From Bacteroidota bacterium (lineage in GTDB: Bacteria; Bacteroidota; Bacteroidia; M30B66): 64,000 nt of DNA. Below, one piece after another: positions 9,658 to 20,290 of the stretch. The position numbers and the translations under genes are program-made. Numbering within the stretch: position 1 is the first letter of the stretch; the number at the start of each line of letters is the position of its first letter. Below the pieces are notes generated by a model that saw only the letters and a program-made list of their open reading frames with translations, had not been told where the DNA came from and searched no databases. The stretch lies in the NCBI GenBank assembly GCA_027490225.1, contig JAIXYK010000040.1:17520-81519 (forward strand), written 5' to 3'.

Positions 9658-11499
9658 TTAAAAGTTTTTTATGAAATCATCCAGAATTGTTTCTTCTTGA
9701 AGATTCAATTTCTTTTTTAATCGATATTTACCTTTGCGAACGCTTTCTACTGATATGCCAAGTGCGTCTGCCATTTCTTTGGTATCATTTTTAACTTTAA
9801 GCAAAAGAAAAATACGCTCTTCTGCCGAGGTTAAGTCGGGATAAGTGTTTCTAAGTCTAGTTATAAATTCGGGAAATGCCTTTTCGAAGAGCATTTTGAA
9901 TTTAGTCCAATCTTGGTCAGTAAGTAACTTAGACTGTACTAAAGAAAACATTGATTCTGATTCAACAGAATTTTGAGGTGACTCATTACTTGCAAATGTT
10001 AACTTCGATTCTAATTCAGAAATAACTATGTTTCTTTCAATAATGTTGCTTGTGAAGTCAGATAATATTGTTTTATTAAACTCAATTTCTTTTAAAGCTG
10101 TTTCTAATTGATTTTGTTTTAACATTTTTTCAGCTTCAAAAAGAATTTTTGTTTTTTGATTTTTGATTCTTTGAAACCAAAACAGCAATCCAGAAATTAA
10201 CAAAATAGCGCCAATCAATACAATTAATAATATTTGCTGAAGCTGGAATACTTTCTTCTCTTCAGATAATTTTAAGATTTTGTTTTCTTTGTCTTTCAAT
10301 CCGAATTTCATATTCAATTCGTTTACTAATTCATTATTTTGAATAGTAAAAATCGAATCTCTCATTTCAACAAAAGAGTGATAATTTTGAAGTGAATGCT
10401 TAAAATCACCCTGCTTTTGATACAACAAATAAAGCCTTTCATATATTCTCATTATTCCATCATCTCGCATTTGTGAATTCTTCGCATACGAAATTCCTTC
10501 TTCAAATATTTTTATAGCTGCATTATAATTGCCTAATTCCATTTCACAAACACCCAAATTATAAAACATAGTAACTTCTTCTCGGTATTCTGACAAAGAA
10601 TGAAAAATATCTTTAGCACTAATAATTGTAGTTTTAGCCTCTTCCCATTTTTTCTTTGTCATAAATGATACTCCCAAGCTGTTATAGCAAAGGGCCAAAC
10701 CTTTTTTATCACCAATCTTTTCCTTTAAGTTTAGCGCTTTATAAGTCGCATCTTCAAAAGCATTCTGGTTTCCAACTTGATGATAAACACTTCCTATCGA
10801 ACATAAAACATCACTCATATTAAGTGTGTCTTTTTGGGAAGCATAAAATGCATAACTTTTTTCAAAATTTCGTTTCGCATCTTCGTACTTTTCCATTCCA
10901 AAAAAACTATGACCAATCTCCATTAAAGTGTTATAGATACCAACTGAATCATTCAATGATTCAAATATTTGATAAGCTTCATTTTGAAGTTTGAGTGATT
11001 TTGAAAATTTACTCATATAACCATACACTCCTGCAATCAAATTACTAACTCTAGCAATTCCTTGTTTGTTATTAATTTCCTTGTAAAGTTGCAAGGCTTT
11101 ATTTCCAAGAATTTCAGCAGAATCAAGTTTGGCTAGCTTTAAGTAACAAAGCGCTTGTTCTTCTATTAAAAATGCCTTTGAATTAGAAATTGGAGCTCGC
11201 ACAGCGTCATATTTCTTTAATAAAGATAAATATTCTAAAGTTGGAGCTTTTACGCCTAAATTAGTTAGATAGCTGCGTATAATTGAATCGCGCTCTGCGG
11301 AATATTCTGCTTTATTAAAACTTTTGTAAAACGCAGCCGAATCTTCTACAACGAGCTCTTTTACAAATTCAACTAATTCCTTAGAAGGCTTCGATGTGAA
11401 TGGTTTTAGATCAGATTCTTTGTTATTACAATTTGTGGATGTAATTACAACAAAGAAAAAAAATATAGATTGACAAAGAAATTTAATGATTTTGTTCAT
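9658..11499 (-). CDS. TPR-repeat protein with TM segment and C-terminal LuxR-like HTH (transcriptional regulator)
   Basis: N-terminal lipoprotein/signal-like segment, multiple TPR-like repeats, TM 'QQILLIVLIGAILLISGLLFW', C-terminal 'LTSAEERIFLLLKVKNDTKEMADALGISVESVRKGKYRLKKKL' HTH. Confidence 0.8.
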   Translation of the reverse strand: MNKIIKFLCQSIFFFFVVITSTNCNNKESDLKPFTSKPSKELVEFVKELVVEDSAAFYKSFNKAEYSAERDSIIRSYLTNLGVKAPTLEYLSLLKKYDAVRAPISNSKAFLIEEQALCYLKLAKLDSAEILGNKALQLYKEINNKQGIARVSNLIAGVYGYMSKFSKSLKLQNEAYQIFESLNDSVGIYNTLMEIGHSFFGMEKYEDAKRNFEKSYAFYASQKDTLNMSDVLCSIGSVYHQVGNQNAFEDATYKALNLKEKIGDKKGLALCYNSLGVSFMTKKKWEEAKTTIISAKDIFHSLSEYREEVTMFYNLGVCEMELGNYNAAIKIFEEGISYAKNSQMRDDGIMRIYERLYLLYQKQGDFKHSLQNYHSFVEMRDSIFTIQNNELVNELNMKFGLKDKENKILKLSEEKKVFQLQQILLIVLIGAILLISGLLFWFQRIKNQKTKILFEAEKMLKQNQLETALKEIEFNKTILSDFTSNIIERNIVISELESKLTFASNESPQNSVESESMFSLVQSKLLTDQDWTKFKMLFEKAFPEFITRLRNTYPDLTSAEERIFLLLKVKNDTKEMADALGISVESVRKGKYRLKKKLNLQEETILDDFIKNF

Positions 11500-11506
11500 T
11501 GAAATA

Positions 11507-11514
11507 CAAAAGTA
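11507..11514 (-). promoter_or_regulatory. Candidate Bacteroidota -7 promoter element TACTTTTG upstream of the TPR/HTH gene
   Basis: Reverse strand TACTTTTG fits TAnnTTTG; ATG follows 7 nt downstream. Confidence 0.4.
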
Positions 11515-11720
11515 ATGTAATGATGATTAGTTTGCAAGTAATTTATATACTTGTAAATCAAGTCCTTATATATTTTTGTCCATAATTTTGTCCATGGAAA
11601 ATAATTAGAATGTCTTTGTCTTTGTACATCATCAAAATACCTAAGTGTTAGTTTAACAACTTATATTTGCTTCAGTTAGTTAAAGGTCTTCACAAACCAC
11701 TCGTCTATATATAGACTAAA

Positions 11721-11772
11721 ACCCTAACAGTTTTTCTAAACTACCTTTAAGAAAAATTGTTAGGGTTTTTAC
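11721..11772 (-). terminator. Hairpin terminator downstream of rocD (also T-rich on the other strand)
   Basis: aaaccctaac(a)gtttttct ... agaaaaa(tt)gttagggttt long inverted repeat flanked by T runs. Confidence 0.7.
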
Positions 11773-11779
11773 TTTGAAA

Positions 11780-13027
11780 TCATTCAAAAGAAAGTAAAGT
11801 CTCCTCTATTATTTCAACACATGACAAAAGTTGAATTTCTGTTATTACCAATGGAGGAGCAAATCTTATAATATTTCCATGAGTAGGTTTTGCCAACAAA
11901 CCATTTTCCATCAATCTGATGCAAATGTCCCAGGCGCTTACTCCATCTTTTTCTTCGATAATAATTGCATTCAAAAGCCCTTTTCCCCTTACTTTATTTA
12001 TTCGGGTACTTTTAATGTTTCTTAAAGAACTTCTTAGGATTTCTCCTAATCTTTTGGCATTTTCAGCTAAACCTTCTTCTTTAACTACCTCCAAAGCTGC
12101 CCTGGCAACAGCACAACCTAATGGATTTCCTCCATAAGTTGAACCATGTTCTCCTGGTTTTAAACATAACATAATCTCATCTCTGCTTAAAACGCCAGAC
12201 ACAGGATAAACACCTCCTGTTAATGCTTTTCCGAGTATTAAAATATCTGCTTTTACTCCTTCATGGCAACAAGCCAATAATTCACCCGTTCTCGCAATTC
12301 CCGTTTGAATTTCATCTGCAATAAATAAGACATTGTATTCTTTGCAAAGCGAATAACACGCTGCAAGATATCCGAAGTCAGGAACATTTACTCCAGCTTC
12401 ACCTTGAATCGGTTCCACTAGAAAACCTGCAACATTTTTATCTTTTAACGCTTCACGCAAAGCATCCACATCATTATAAGGAATTACTTTAAAACCTGGT
12501 GTAAAAGGTCCAAATTCTTTTCTTGCATCTGGGTCGGTTGAAGCAGAAACAATAGAAATCGTTCTTCCATGGAAGTTCTGCTCACAAACTAATATCACAG
12601 CTTCATTTTCAGAGATTCCCTTTTTTTGATAAGCCCATTTTCTGCATAATTTAAGGGCTGTTTCAACTGCTTCAGCTCCTGTATTCATAGGGAGGAATCG
12701 GTCGTAACCAAAATACTCAGAAACATATTTAGAAAAAGTAGCAAACTCCTTGTTGTGAAAAGCTCTTGATGTAAGGGTTAGTTTTTGAGCTTGTTCAATC
12801 AAGGTATTTATGATTTTAGGATGGCAATGTCCTTGATTTACAGCTGAATATGCCGAGAGGAAATCATAGTACTTTTTACCTTCAACATCCCAAAGAAAAA
12901 CACCTTCACCTCTTTCTAAAACTACTGGCAATGGGTGATAATTATGTGCTGTATGGTTTTCCTCCATTTCTATGAAAGACACATTGCTTTGGTGATCTTG
13001 TTGGATGGTTTCTTTGGTAAATCGCAT
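11780..13027 (-). CDS. rocD: Ornithine aminotransferase (class III PLP-dependent)
   Basis: Full-length 415 aa with '[17 protein letters not shown]', 'EPIQGEAGV', '[44 protein letters not shown]' motifs. Confidence 0.92.
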   Translation of the reverse strand: MRFTKETIQQDHQSNVSFIEMEENHTAHNYHPLPVVLERGEGVFLWDVEGKKYYDFLSAYSAVNQGHCHPKIINTLIEQAQKLTLTSRAFHNKEFATFSKYVSEYFGYDRFLPMNTGAEAVETALKLCRKWAYQKKGISENEAVILVCEQNFHGRTISIVSASTDPDARKEFGPFTPGFKVIPYNDVDALREALKDKNVAGFLVEPIQGEAGVNVPDFGYLAACYSLCKEYNVLFIADEIQTGIARTGELLACCHEGVKADILILGKALTGGVYPVSGVLSRDEIMLCLKPGEHGSTYGGNPLGCAVARAALEVVKEEGLAENAKRLGEILRSSLRNIKSTRINKVRGKGLLNAIIIEEKDGVSAWDICIRLMENGLLAKPTHGNIIRFAPPLVITEIQLLSCVEIIEETLLSFE

Positions 13028-13108
13028 AAAATAATTATTGGCATCAAAGTTAAGATTTTTAACTTGTTTTTAGCTCAAAATGCTGAAATTGCGGCAAATT
13101 TCAAATTG

Positions 13109-14518
13109 ATGGGACGTAAATCTTCAGCACCTCAAATCTATGAGGCATTAACAATTATCGACATTGCTTCAGAAGGAATGGGAATCGCTAAAAAAGAGGG
13201 AATGGTTGTTTTCGTTGAAGGCGCAGTAACAGGTGATGTAGTAGATGTTCAGATTACTAGAAAGAAAAGCGGATTTCGTCAGGGTCGAGTGCTTAATTTT
13301 TTAACCAAGAGTGATATTAGAATTGAACCAGCATGCTCGCATTTTGGTGTTTGTGGAGGTTGTAAATGGCAGAATTTACCTTATGATTTTCAAGTAGCGC
13401 ATAAGTTTAAACAAGTTTCTGATGCTTTGAAAAGAATTGCTAAAGTGGAACTTCCTGAAATACAACCAATTTTAGCAGCGCCTGATTTTTTTCATTACAG
13501 GAATAAAATGGAATATACCTTTTCGGCAAGTAGGTGGCTAACCAATGAGGAAATAGCTCAAAATGAACAAATTGACCAAAGAAATGCTTTGGGTTTTCAT
13601 GTTCCAGGAAGATTCGATAAAGTTTTGGCGATAGATAAATGTTACCTTCAAGCAGAACCAGGCAATGCCATACGGGATTTTGTGCGCGATTATGCCATTC
13701 AACATGAATTATCTTTTTTCCATTTAATAGAACAAACCGGATTGCTAAGAAATCTCATTCTTCGTAACAACCAGAAAGGTGAATGGATGCTGATATTGAG
13801 TGTTACTGAAGAAAATGATGCATTATTTTCTTTGCTAAATGCAATTTCAGAAAGGTTTCCAGAGATTACGTCTTTGCAATTTGCCATCAATAATAAGCGC
13901 AACGATACTCTGCAAGATATTCCTGTGCAACTTTTCAAAGGAAACGCAACATTAATGGAGGAAATGGAAGACCTCACTTTTAGCATTCGTCCAAAATCAT
14001 TTTATCAAACTAACCCAAAACAGGCATATCGGCTTTATTGTGTTGCCAGAGAAATGGCAAATATTCAAAAAACAGATATTGTGTATGATTTATACACAGG
14101 AACCGGAACCATTGCCTTGTTTGTAGCCCGATTGGCAGCAAAAGTTATTGGTGTTGAATATGTCGAAGATGCTGTGGCAGATGCCAGATTAAATGCCACG
14201 AATAATAACATAGACAATGCAACTTTCTTTGCAGCTGATATGAAAGATTTATTAAAACCAGAATTTTTCAATGAACATGGGCAACCCGACATTATCATTA
14301 CAGACCCTCCAAGAGCTGGAATGCACGAAGATGTTGTGAAATGCTTATTAGAAAGCAATGCCCGTAAAATTGTTTATGTAAGTTGCAATGCAGCTACTCA
14401 AGCACGAGACATCGCACTTTTAGATGTAAAATATAAAGTAACAGCGGTGCAGCCGGTTGATATGTTTCCACAAACTACACATGTTGAAAATGTGGTTTGT
14501 CTTGAATTAAAAGCTTAG
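13109..14518 (+). CDS. rlmD: 23S rRNA (uracil-5-)-methyltransferase, RlmD/RumA family
   Basis: TRAM-like N-terminus, 'CSHFGVCGGCKWQ' cluster motif, 'YDLYTGTGTIALFVA' SAM site, 'DPPRAGMHEDVVK', 'VYVSCNAATQARD'. ORF opens at 12935 but the natural start is likely MGRKSS at 13109. Confidence 0.9.
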   Translation: MGRKSSAPQIYEALTIIDIASEGMGIAKKEGMVVFVEGAVTGDVVDVQITRKKSGFRQGRVLNFLTKSDIRIEPACSHFGVCGGCKWQNLPYDFQVAHKFKQVSDALKRIAKVELPEIQPILAAPDFFHYRNKMEYTFSASRWLTNEEIAQNEQIDQRNALGFHVPGRFDKVLAIDKCYLQAEPGNAIRDFVRDYAIQHELSFFHLIEQTGLLRNLILRNNQKGEWMLILSVTEENDALFSLLNAISERFPEITSLQFAINNKRNDTLQDIPVQLFKGNATLMEEMEDLTFSIRPKSFYQTNPKQAYRLYCVAREMANIQKTDIVYDLYTGTGTIALFVARLAAKVIGVEYVEDAVADARLNATNNNIDNATFFAADMKDLLKPEFFNEHGQPDIIITDPPRAGMHEDVVKCLLESNARKIVYVSCNAATQARDIALLDVKYKVTAVQPVDMFPQTTHVENVVCLELKA

Positions 14519-15555
14519 GTAGCAGCTTCGTTGCTGAAAAATAGTTTGTAATAATTCATGCCTTTTTCCTCATCAAAACCTTTCTCAATTAATTGGCGGT
14601 TTCCATGTACGTAAACATGAAAGTTCTTATCTAATTTGAGAATGCTTTTGAACATTCCAGCATGTTTTTTTACAGCGGTTTGATTAATGTCAAAAGCTTC
14701 AGTAACACTGTGGTCACCATCTTCAGTATTATATGAATCAGTGAATTTTCTAAATGCAGAAACAACTTCTGGTTGTTTTAAAACTTCATCAGCAAAATTG
14801 TCGAATTCAAACGCATCCTTTTCTTTGAAAAATTTTGATGTTCTATTGAGCAAAGCAATTTGTTCAGAAGCATTTACTTGAAAATCTTCGGGAAGTTGTT
14901 CTTTCACAAATTCGCGCGTCATGTTCATATATTGTGCAGTGTGGTGATAACTATCTTCTACCGCTTCCAGTTCTAAAAAAGCATCTACCCAATATTGTGC
15001 TTCCGCATTATTTCCGTTAGTCTTATCTACGACAAGCACTCTGTAACCATCACCTGGTTCGGCACTTAAAATTAAACAAGCTTTGTCTATTCTATCTAAT
15101 CGGTAAGCTTCTGAAAATTCAACTGTACTTTGGTTTCCTGCCCATTCTACTTGTAAGAATTTGTCTTCTGACTCTGCTTTTAATAGCACTATCGCATCAA
15201 AAAACTCGCTGTTTACATTTACTTTTTCAATATGTGCTACAAACAAATCTCCCGATAAAATTTTTGGGTGTGATGAAACATCATATAAATGACTTGCTAT
15301 TTGTTCGCTTGCTTTATTAAACTCACCTGCATTTTTAAAAATCATGTTTATACCATCATACACCAGGTTTCCTGGAGCAAAGTGATAATAAGCTTCAGGT
15401 TTAAATGATTTTAAAAGATAATCTACCAGGATCTCATGGTTGTTATCGTTAATTTCTAGTTGTGTTTCAGAAATGGTAAGAGGTTCATTTAGTGAAGGAT
15501 TTCCAACAAAGTGAACAATCATCTCTTTTATAAGTGCCGTTGAATATGTAATCAT
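14515..15555 (-). CDS. Nucleoid-associated protein (NdpA/YejK 37-kD family)
   Basis: 346 aa; overall pattern 'IKEMIVHFVGNPSLNEPLTIS...' matches the nucleoid-associated protein family by recognition. Confidence 0.65.
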   Translation of the reverse strand: MITYSTALIKEMIVHFVGNPSLNEPLTISETQLEINDNNHEILVDYLLKSFKPEAYYHFAPGNLVYDGINMIFKNAGEFNKASEQIASHLYDVSSHPKILSGDLFVAHIEKVNVNSEFFDAIVLLKAESEDKFLQVEWAGNQSTVEFSEAYRLDRIDKACLILSAEPGDGYRVLVVDKTNGNNAEAQYWVDAFLELEAVEDSYHHTAQYMNMTREFVKEQLPEDFQVNASEQIALLNRTSKFFKEKDAFEFDNFADEVLKQPEVVSAFRKFTDSYNTEDGDHSVTEAFDINQTAVKKHAGMFKSILKLDKNFHVYVHGNRQLIEKGFDEEKGMNYYKLFFSNEAAT

Positions 15556-15603
15556 GGGGTAAAAGTATGCAAAATAGGCAAGAAAATGAATGCAAATAAA
15601 CGC

Positions 15604-16092
15604 CTATTTCCTTTTCCAAATCATTATAAAATCATTCATTTGGTAACCTTCTCCAATATCAAAGTCTTCTACTTTCTCTATTACGAAGCCGATTTTAAAA
15701 TAGAAATTAATAGCGCTGTAATTCTGTCTGTTAACTTGAAGTTTGAAAGTATTTATTTTATCAAAATATTTCACCAATGCATTAAAAGTTTGCTCTCCTA
15801 AACCACTTCTATGTTTATTGCTGAGAATATAAAATTTATTGATGAAAGCCTCTGTATTGTTATGAATTTCAATAGAAGTATATCCAATATTTTCTTTTTG
15901 ACTTTGAATTAGAAAGTAAATTTCTTTGCCTTCTGAAATTTGATGTTGCAACGTTTCTTTTGAATATATCCTTTTCAGCATGTATTCAACTTGAACATTT
16001 CCAATAATCGGCGGATAATGAACAGTCCATATTTTATGCGCTAATTGATGAATTTCATCGACATCAAAAACACTGGCAGGAACTAAATTCAT
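15604..16092 (-). CDS. GNAT family N-acetyltransferase
   Basis: 'NKFYILSNKHRSGLGEQTFNALVKYFDKINTFKLQVNRQNYSAINFYFKIGF' acetyl-CoA site pattern. Confidence 0.85.
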   Translation of the reverse strand: MNLVPASVFDVDEIHQLAHKIWTVHYPPIIGNVQVEYMLKRIYSKETLQHQISEGKEIYFLIQSQKENIGYTSIEIHNNTEAFINKFYILSNKHRSGLGEQTFNALVKYFDKINTFKLQVNRQNYSAINFYFKIGFVIEKVEDFDIGEGYQMNDFIMIWKRK

Positions 16093-16101
16093 TCTTTAAA
16101 A

Positions 16102-19100
16102 TTAGTTTTTCAAAGACATAACAGTGCCGTAAAACTCTTTTCCTTCTCCATTTGGAAATGGCCTTACTTTTAAATGCCAAACATACATGTCTTGTTGAAC
16201 CACTTTGCCATTTACAATTCCATCCCAAGCCTCTTCATTTTTTCTTGATTCAAACAACAATTCTCCCCATCTATTAAAAACAGTAAATTCATAAGTTTTA
16301 GGGTCATGCCCGGAAACGATAGGTCTGAAACCGTCATTTACTCCATCACTATTAGGTGTAAATGCCTTAGGTATGAAAACTAGAAATTCACCTTTGATAT
16401 AAATTTCCTCACAAAGTGTATCTCTGCAACCATTTTCGCTAATTGCGGTAAGGCAAACCTCATAACTTGTATCTGCAACACTAGGGAATCTATAGCTAAT
16501 GTCTTCATTTGTAGAATTATAAATACCATCTACATTCCAAGAGTATAAAACGGCCAATTCGCTTGAATTAGTAAAATCAATTTGAGGATTTACGAATGTC
16601 GCATCTTTGGGAGTGTAATAGAAATTTGCAATAGGGTCAGGGTGAATTACAATAAAACTATCTCTTGTTAATGAAGCAGTACAACCAATTGCAGCCGAAG
16701 ATGTTAGCGTTACTGAGTATGCTCCAACATCTTCTAACTCGTAGTAAAATGTAGAACACGATGTAGAAACAGTATCATTATTAATTAACCAAACACAATT
16801 ATTTCCGGTAGGAATTGATTGATTAACAAGAGAAAAGGCCAATGGGGAGCAACCTGATGAATCTGTGACAGCAAAATCAATAAATGGGGGAGTGGTAACC
16901 TCAATATTAAAAGTACTTACATTTCCACAAGTACCTATTATAGCATAAGAAATGTTATGTAATCCAGCCCCTGCCACTTGTGGGTCGAATAATCCATCGG
17001 TAGAATTTGTTATTCCATTTCCACTCCAAACACCGCCAACAGTTGCAGCAGTTAATTGTTGAGGTACAGCATCAATACAAAAAGGTCCTGCAGGGCTAAT
17101 TGTTGTATTAGCAGTAGGTTGAACAATAATTTGTTGTGTTTCTACATCACCGCAAACACCGGCAATTGTATAAGTAATTGAATTATTCCCATTATTTGCT
17201 GCAGCAGGACTAAATATTCCATTCGCGGCATCAATAATTCCTGAACCAGACCAAACTCCTCCAGCTTGATTTGACACTAAATCGAAATCGCTTGAACTAT
17301 CGCAAAACGGACCTGCAACAGCAAATGATGCATCTGCAGTTTGTAAAACCACAATATTTGTTGTTTGCGAATCTCCGCATGAACCAGCAATTGTGTATGT
17401 AATTGTGTGCGTACCAACTCCAGCGGTTATTGGTGAGAAAGTTCCAGTATTAAAATTCGTAATTCCATTTCCACTCCATGTCCCGCCAGGGCTTGCAGCA
17501 GTTAATTGAAAAGGCGCATTAGCAGTGCATTGTGTTCCTACGGGGTTAATAAATGCTGAAAGTTGAGGGTTAACAGTAATAGTAGTATTTTCAGTAACAG
17601 TGCAATTTGTAGTTACAGAATAAGAAATATTGATGTTTCCGTTTCCTGAAAGTCCCGGATTAAATAAACCTGTAGCGCTTACTCCAAATCCTGTCCAAGT
17701 TCCTCCTGCTGGTGTAGCAACCAATTGCACAGAAGGGTCGCTAAAACAAAATGGACCAGCAGCTGTAATTGTAATATCAGCTCCTCCAACAAAAGGGCCA
17801 CCTGAAATTGTATGCGGACAGCCATTCGCATCGGTTACATCAAATGAATAATTATCTCCATTTTGGAGGTTGCTTATGGTTACAGTTCCTCCATTATTTA
17901 CTGAAGTAAAATTAATACTTGCAGTGGCAGGTTGTAAATTTGAAATAGAAAATGCAGTTCCATAAATTTGAGGTGCTCCTCCATTTAAAGTTACTGAAAC
18001 TGTGCCTGCTGAGCAATTTTCGACAACATTAGATGTTATTTCTGGAAGATATGTAACAGAAAAAACTTCACCTAAATCATAACAATTAGGGTCTCCAGAA
18101 CCAGCTATAGTTGAACTGTATGTATTTGTTGTAACATCATACATCGTAATGGGGACATAATAAACGGTGTTATTGACAAATGTTCCAGCTGGAAATGAGT
18201 TAATAAACGAAAGATCATTTACATCACTCAAATTTTGAGATTCTTCAACTACACCTAATATACAGCCATCTTGCACAATGTCGTCAGGCGGGCCAATTGT
18301 GGGTAAGCAGCTAAAAGCTAAATACCAAATATCTGGATTGTATGCAACTGTTGAAAAAGCATTAATTTCTGGATACGTAAAGTCATTATTAGAATTAATA
18401 TTGACTTGATCTCCAAAACATAGAATGTAATTGTTTTGTGAATCGCCGGTAATATTTGCTGCAAATGTTCCTGCATTTGCGTTGCATTCGCAAGGTGGAG
18501 GAGCAACGTATGTTATATTTGAAGTGCAAGTTAAGTCGGCACTGAAATATGCAGTAACATTACAGTTGCTATTGCTAGGATTTAAACCATTTATAGCATA
18601 ATTGATGGGCGATGTAAACGGAGCGTTGAAGGTTACCTGATTTCCTTCACAAGTTTGCACAATCAGCTGACCTGTTGAAGGTGCTGAAATAAATTCAACT
18701 ATACCATTGATATTGTATGTGTTGTTTGCAGGATCACATGAATTTTGAACCAATGTAAAATTTGAGATGAGACATTGGCAAACAGGTTCCGTAAAGGAAA
18801 GGCTTGTGATGGTGCATGCTGGATTTGCTGAAAACGAAGCTGTTAAAGTAACGTTTGTAGTTCCGTCTGCCGGAATGTTGCTAATGGTAAAATTTTGATT
18901 AGTACCAAATGGAGCATTAAAAACGGTTTGTTGCCCTCCTGAAGTCGTAAATGTTAATTGTCCTGTAGTTGGAGGATTTGAAAAAGTAACATTTCCTGTT
19001 ATAGTATATGTGCCTGTTGCTGTTTCACAAGCACCGACATTAACATTAATCGAGTTTAGGTTGCAAGGGGCAGGCAAGCAGGGCGCAGGAGCGAAATAAA

Positions 19101-19863
19101 CCACTTGGTCATTACATTCTGGATTTGAAGAAAAAACAGCAGAAACAGTACAAGCACCTCCATCAGCAGTTAAACCAGGAAAAGAGTAATTAATGTTATT
19201 CGAAAAAGGTGCATTAAATGTTTGACTGCCACCGCAATCGCTTGAAATTGTAAGAGAACCAGCAGTTGGTGGATTACTGATACTCAATGTACCATTAACT
19301 GTATAAGTATTTGTGGCTGGTTGACATGCACCTGCATTGGCAGTAAAGCCCGTAATACCACAAATTACACCGCAGTTTGTTGAGCCAGTGCCAGCAGTTT
19401 GAGCAAATGAAATTGTGCCAGGGCTTCCATCGTAATTTGTAAGAAGAAACATATAGTATTCTCCGGTTTGAGCAAATGGTATATAAGCAGTTTCTTCTGC
19501 AGCAGGATCAAAACTGCAACCAATCACATTCGAAAATGATAAATTGTTACAACCTTGGCTCGGCGAGCTGAAAGGTCCCCAAACAATATAGTCAACATCT
19601 ATTGGAGTTCCAAAATCATCAAATTGTTCAATATATATTTCAATGTCTCCTGCATCTTCAATTTGTAAAAAATACCAAGAAGGATTTGGTTGATCTATAA
19701 GGCAATCGTACTCAGGACCTAATTCAGCAACAGTATTTGTTGAGTTGGGGAAAGTATAAATAAAGTCTGTGCAGAATGGGTCAGCACTTGCACAGTCGCT
19801 ACCTTGTGAGAATACTTCCAAAGTGCTACAAAACAAAGCTATAAAAAGGAAAAAGTGTTTCAT
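16102..19863 (-). CDS. Large secreted modular protein with gliding motility-associated C-terminal domain (T9SS type B)
   Basis: Signal peptide MKHFFLFIALFCSTLEVFSQG; PKD-like modules; C-terminus 'VFIPKAFTPNSDGVNDGFRPIVSGHDPKTYEFTVFNRWGELLFESRKNEEAWDGIVNGKVVQQDMYVWHLKV' diagnostic of the CHU_C/type B sorting domain. Confidence 0.9.
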   Translation of the reverse strand: MKHFFLFIALFCSTLEVFSQGSDCASADPFCTDFIYTFPNSTNTVAELGPEYDCLIDQPNPSWYFLQIEDAGDIEIYIEQFDDFGTPIDVDYIVWGPFSSPSQGCNNLSFSNVIGCSFDPAAEETAYIPFAQTGEYYMFLLTNYDGSPGTISFAQTAGTGSTNCGVICGITGFTANAGACQPATNTYTVNGTLSISNPPTAGSLTISSDCGGSQTFNAPFSNNINYSFPGLTADGGACTVSAVFSSNPECNDQVVYFAPAPCLPAPCNLNSINVNVGACETATGTYTITGNVTFSNPPTTGQLTFTTSGGQQTVFNAPFGTNQNFTISNIPADGTTNVTLTASFSANPACTITSLSFTEPVCQCLISNFTLVQNSCDPANNTYNINGIVEFISAPSTGQLIVQTCEGNQVTFNAPFTSPINYAINGLNPSNSNCNVTAYFSADLTCTSNITYVAPPPCECNANAGTFAANITGDSQNNYILCFGDQVNINSNNDFTYPEINAFSTVAYNPDIWYLAFSCLPTIGPPDDIVQDGCILGVVEESQNLSDVNDLSFINSFPAGTFVNNTVYYVPITMYDVTTNTYSSTIAGSGDPNCYDLGEVFSVTYLPEITSNVVENCSAGTVSVTLNGGAPQIYGTAFSISNLQPATASINFTSVNNGGTVTISNLQNGDNYSFDVTDANGCPHTISGGPFVGGADITITAAGPFCFSDPSVQLVATPAGGTWTGFGVSATGLFNPGLSGNGNINISYSVTTNCTVTENTTITVNPQLSAFINPVGTQCTANAPFQLTAASPGGTWSGNGITNFNTGTFSPITAGVGTHTITYTIAGSCGDSQTTNIVVLQTADASFAVAGPFCDSSSDFDLVSNQAGGVWSGSGIIDAANGIFSPAAANNGNNSITYTIAGVCGDVETQQIIVQPTANTTISPAGPFCIDAVPQQLTAATVGGVWSGNGITNSTDGLFDPQVAGAGLHNISYAIIGTCGNVSTFNIEVTTPPFIDFAVTDSSGCSPLAFSLVNQSIPTGNNCVWLINNDTVSTSCSTFYYELEDVGAYSVTLTSSAAIGCTASLTRDSFIVIHPDPIANFYYTPKDATFVNPQIDFTNSSELAVLYSWNVDGIYNSTNEDISYRFPSVADTSYEVCLTAISENGCRDTLCEEIYIKGEFLVFIPKAFTPNSDGVNDGFRPIVSGHDPKTYEFTVFNRWGELLFESRKNEEAWDGIVNGKVVQQDMYVWHLKVRPFPNGEGKEFYGTVMSLKN

Positions 19864-19866
19864 GCC

Positions 19867-20193
19867 TTATTTTTTTGATTGTTGAAGCTTTAATTTTTCA
19901 GCGGTATAAAATGCTTTTCTTTGATCCATTCTTTTAAACCAACCGGAATTTTCAGCTTTGACTTTTTGTAAAGAATCTTTTACAATGATGTTCCACTTAT
20001 TATCAATAGCTTTCAACATATAGTCGCAGTGTTCAATAGTTAGAGGCGGAGTTTGTCTCTTAGCATCAATTTGTACAGCTTTTGTATGCTTAGATTTTTT
20101 TTCCTCTTTAGATAATACAGTAGGAATAGTAACTTGTTGCGAAAAGCCAAATTTTGCTGCTATTGCAAATAGAATAAATAATAATGATTTCAT
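19867..20193 (-). CDS. Small secreted hypothetical protein
   Basis: Signal peptide MKSLLFILFAIAAKFGFSQQ at internal Met of ORF 19867..20253. Confidence 0.55.
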   Translation of the reverse strand: MKSLLFILFAIAAKFGFSQQVTIPTVLSKEEKKSKHTKAVQIDAKRQTPPLTIEHCDYMLKAIDNKWNIIVKDSLQKVKAENSGWFKRMDQRKAFYTAEKLKLQQSKK

Positions 20194-20290
20194 TTTTTTG
20201 TGATGGATTTTGAACAATTCAAAAATATAATTTCCTTTTAGAATATCATACAATAAATTTCATACTACCCAAAAGGGTAAATGTTAAAAA

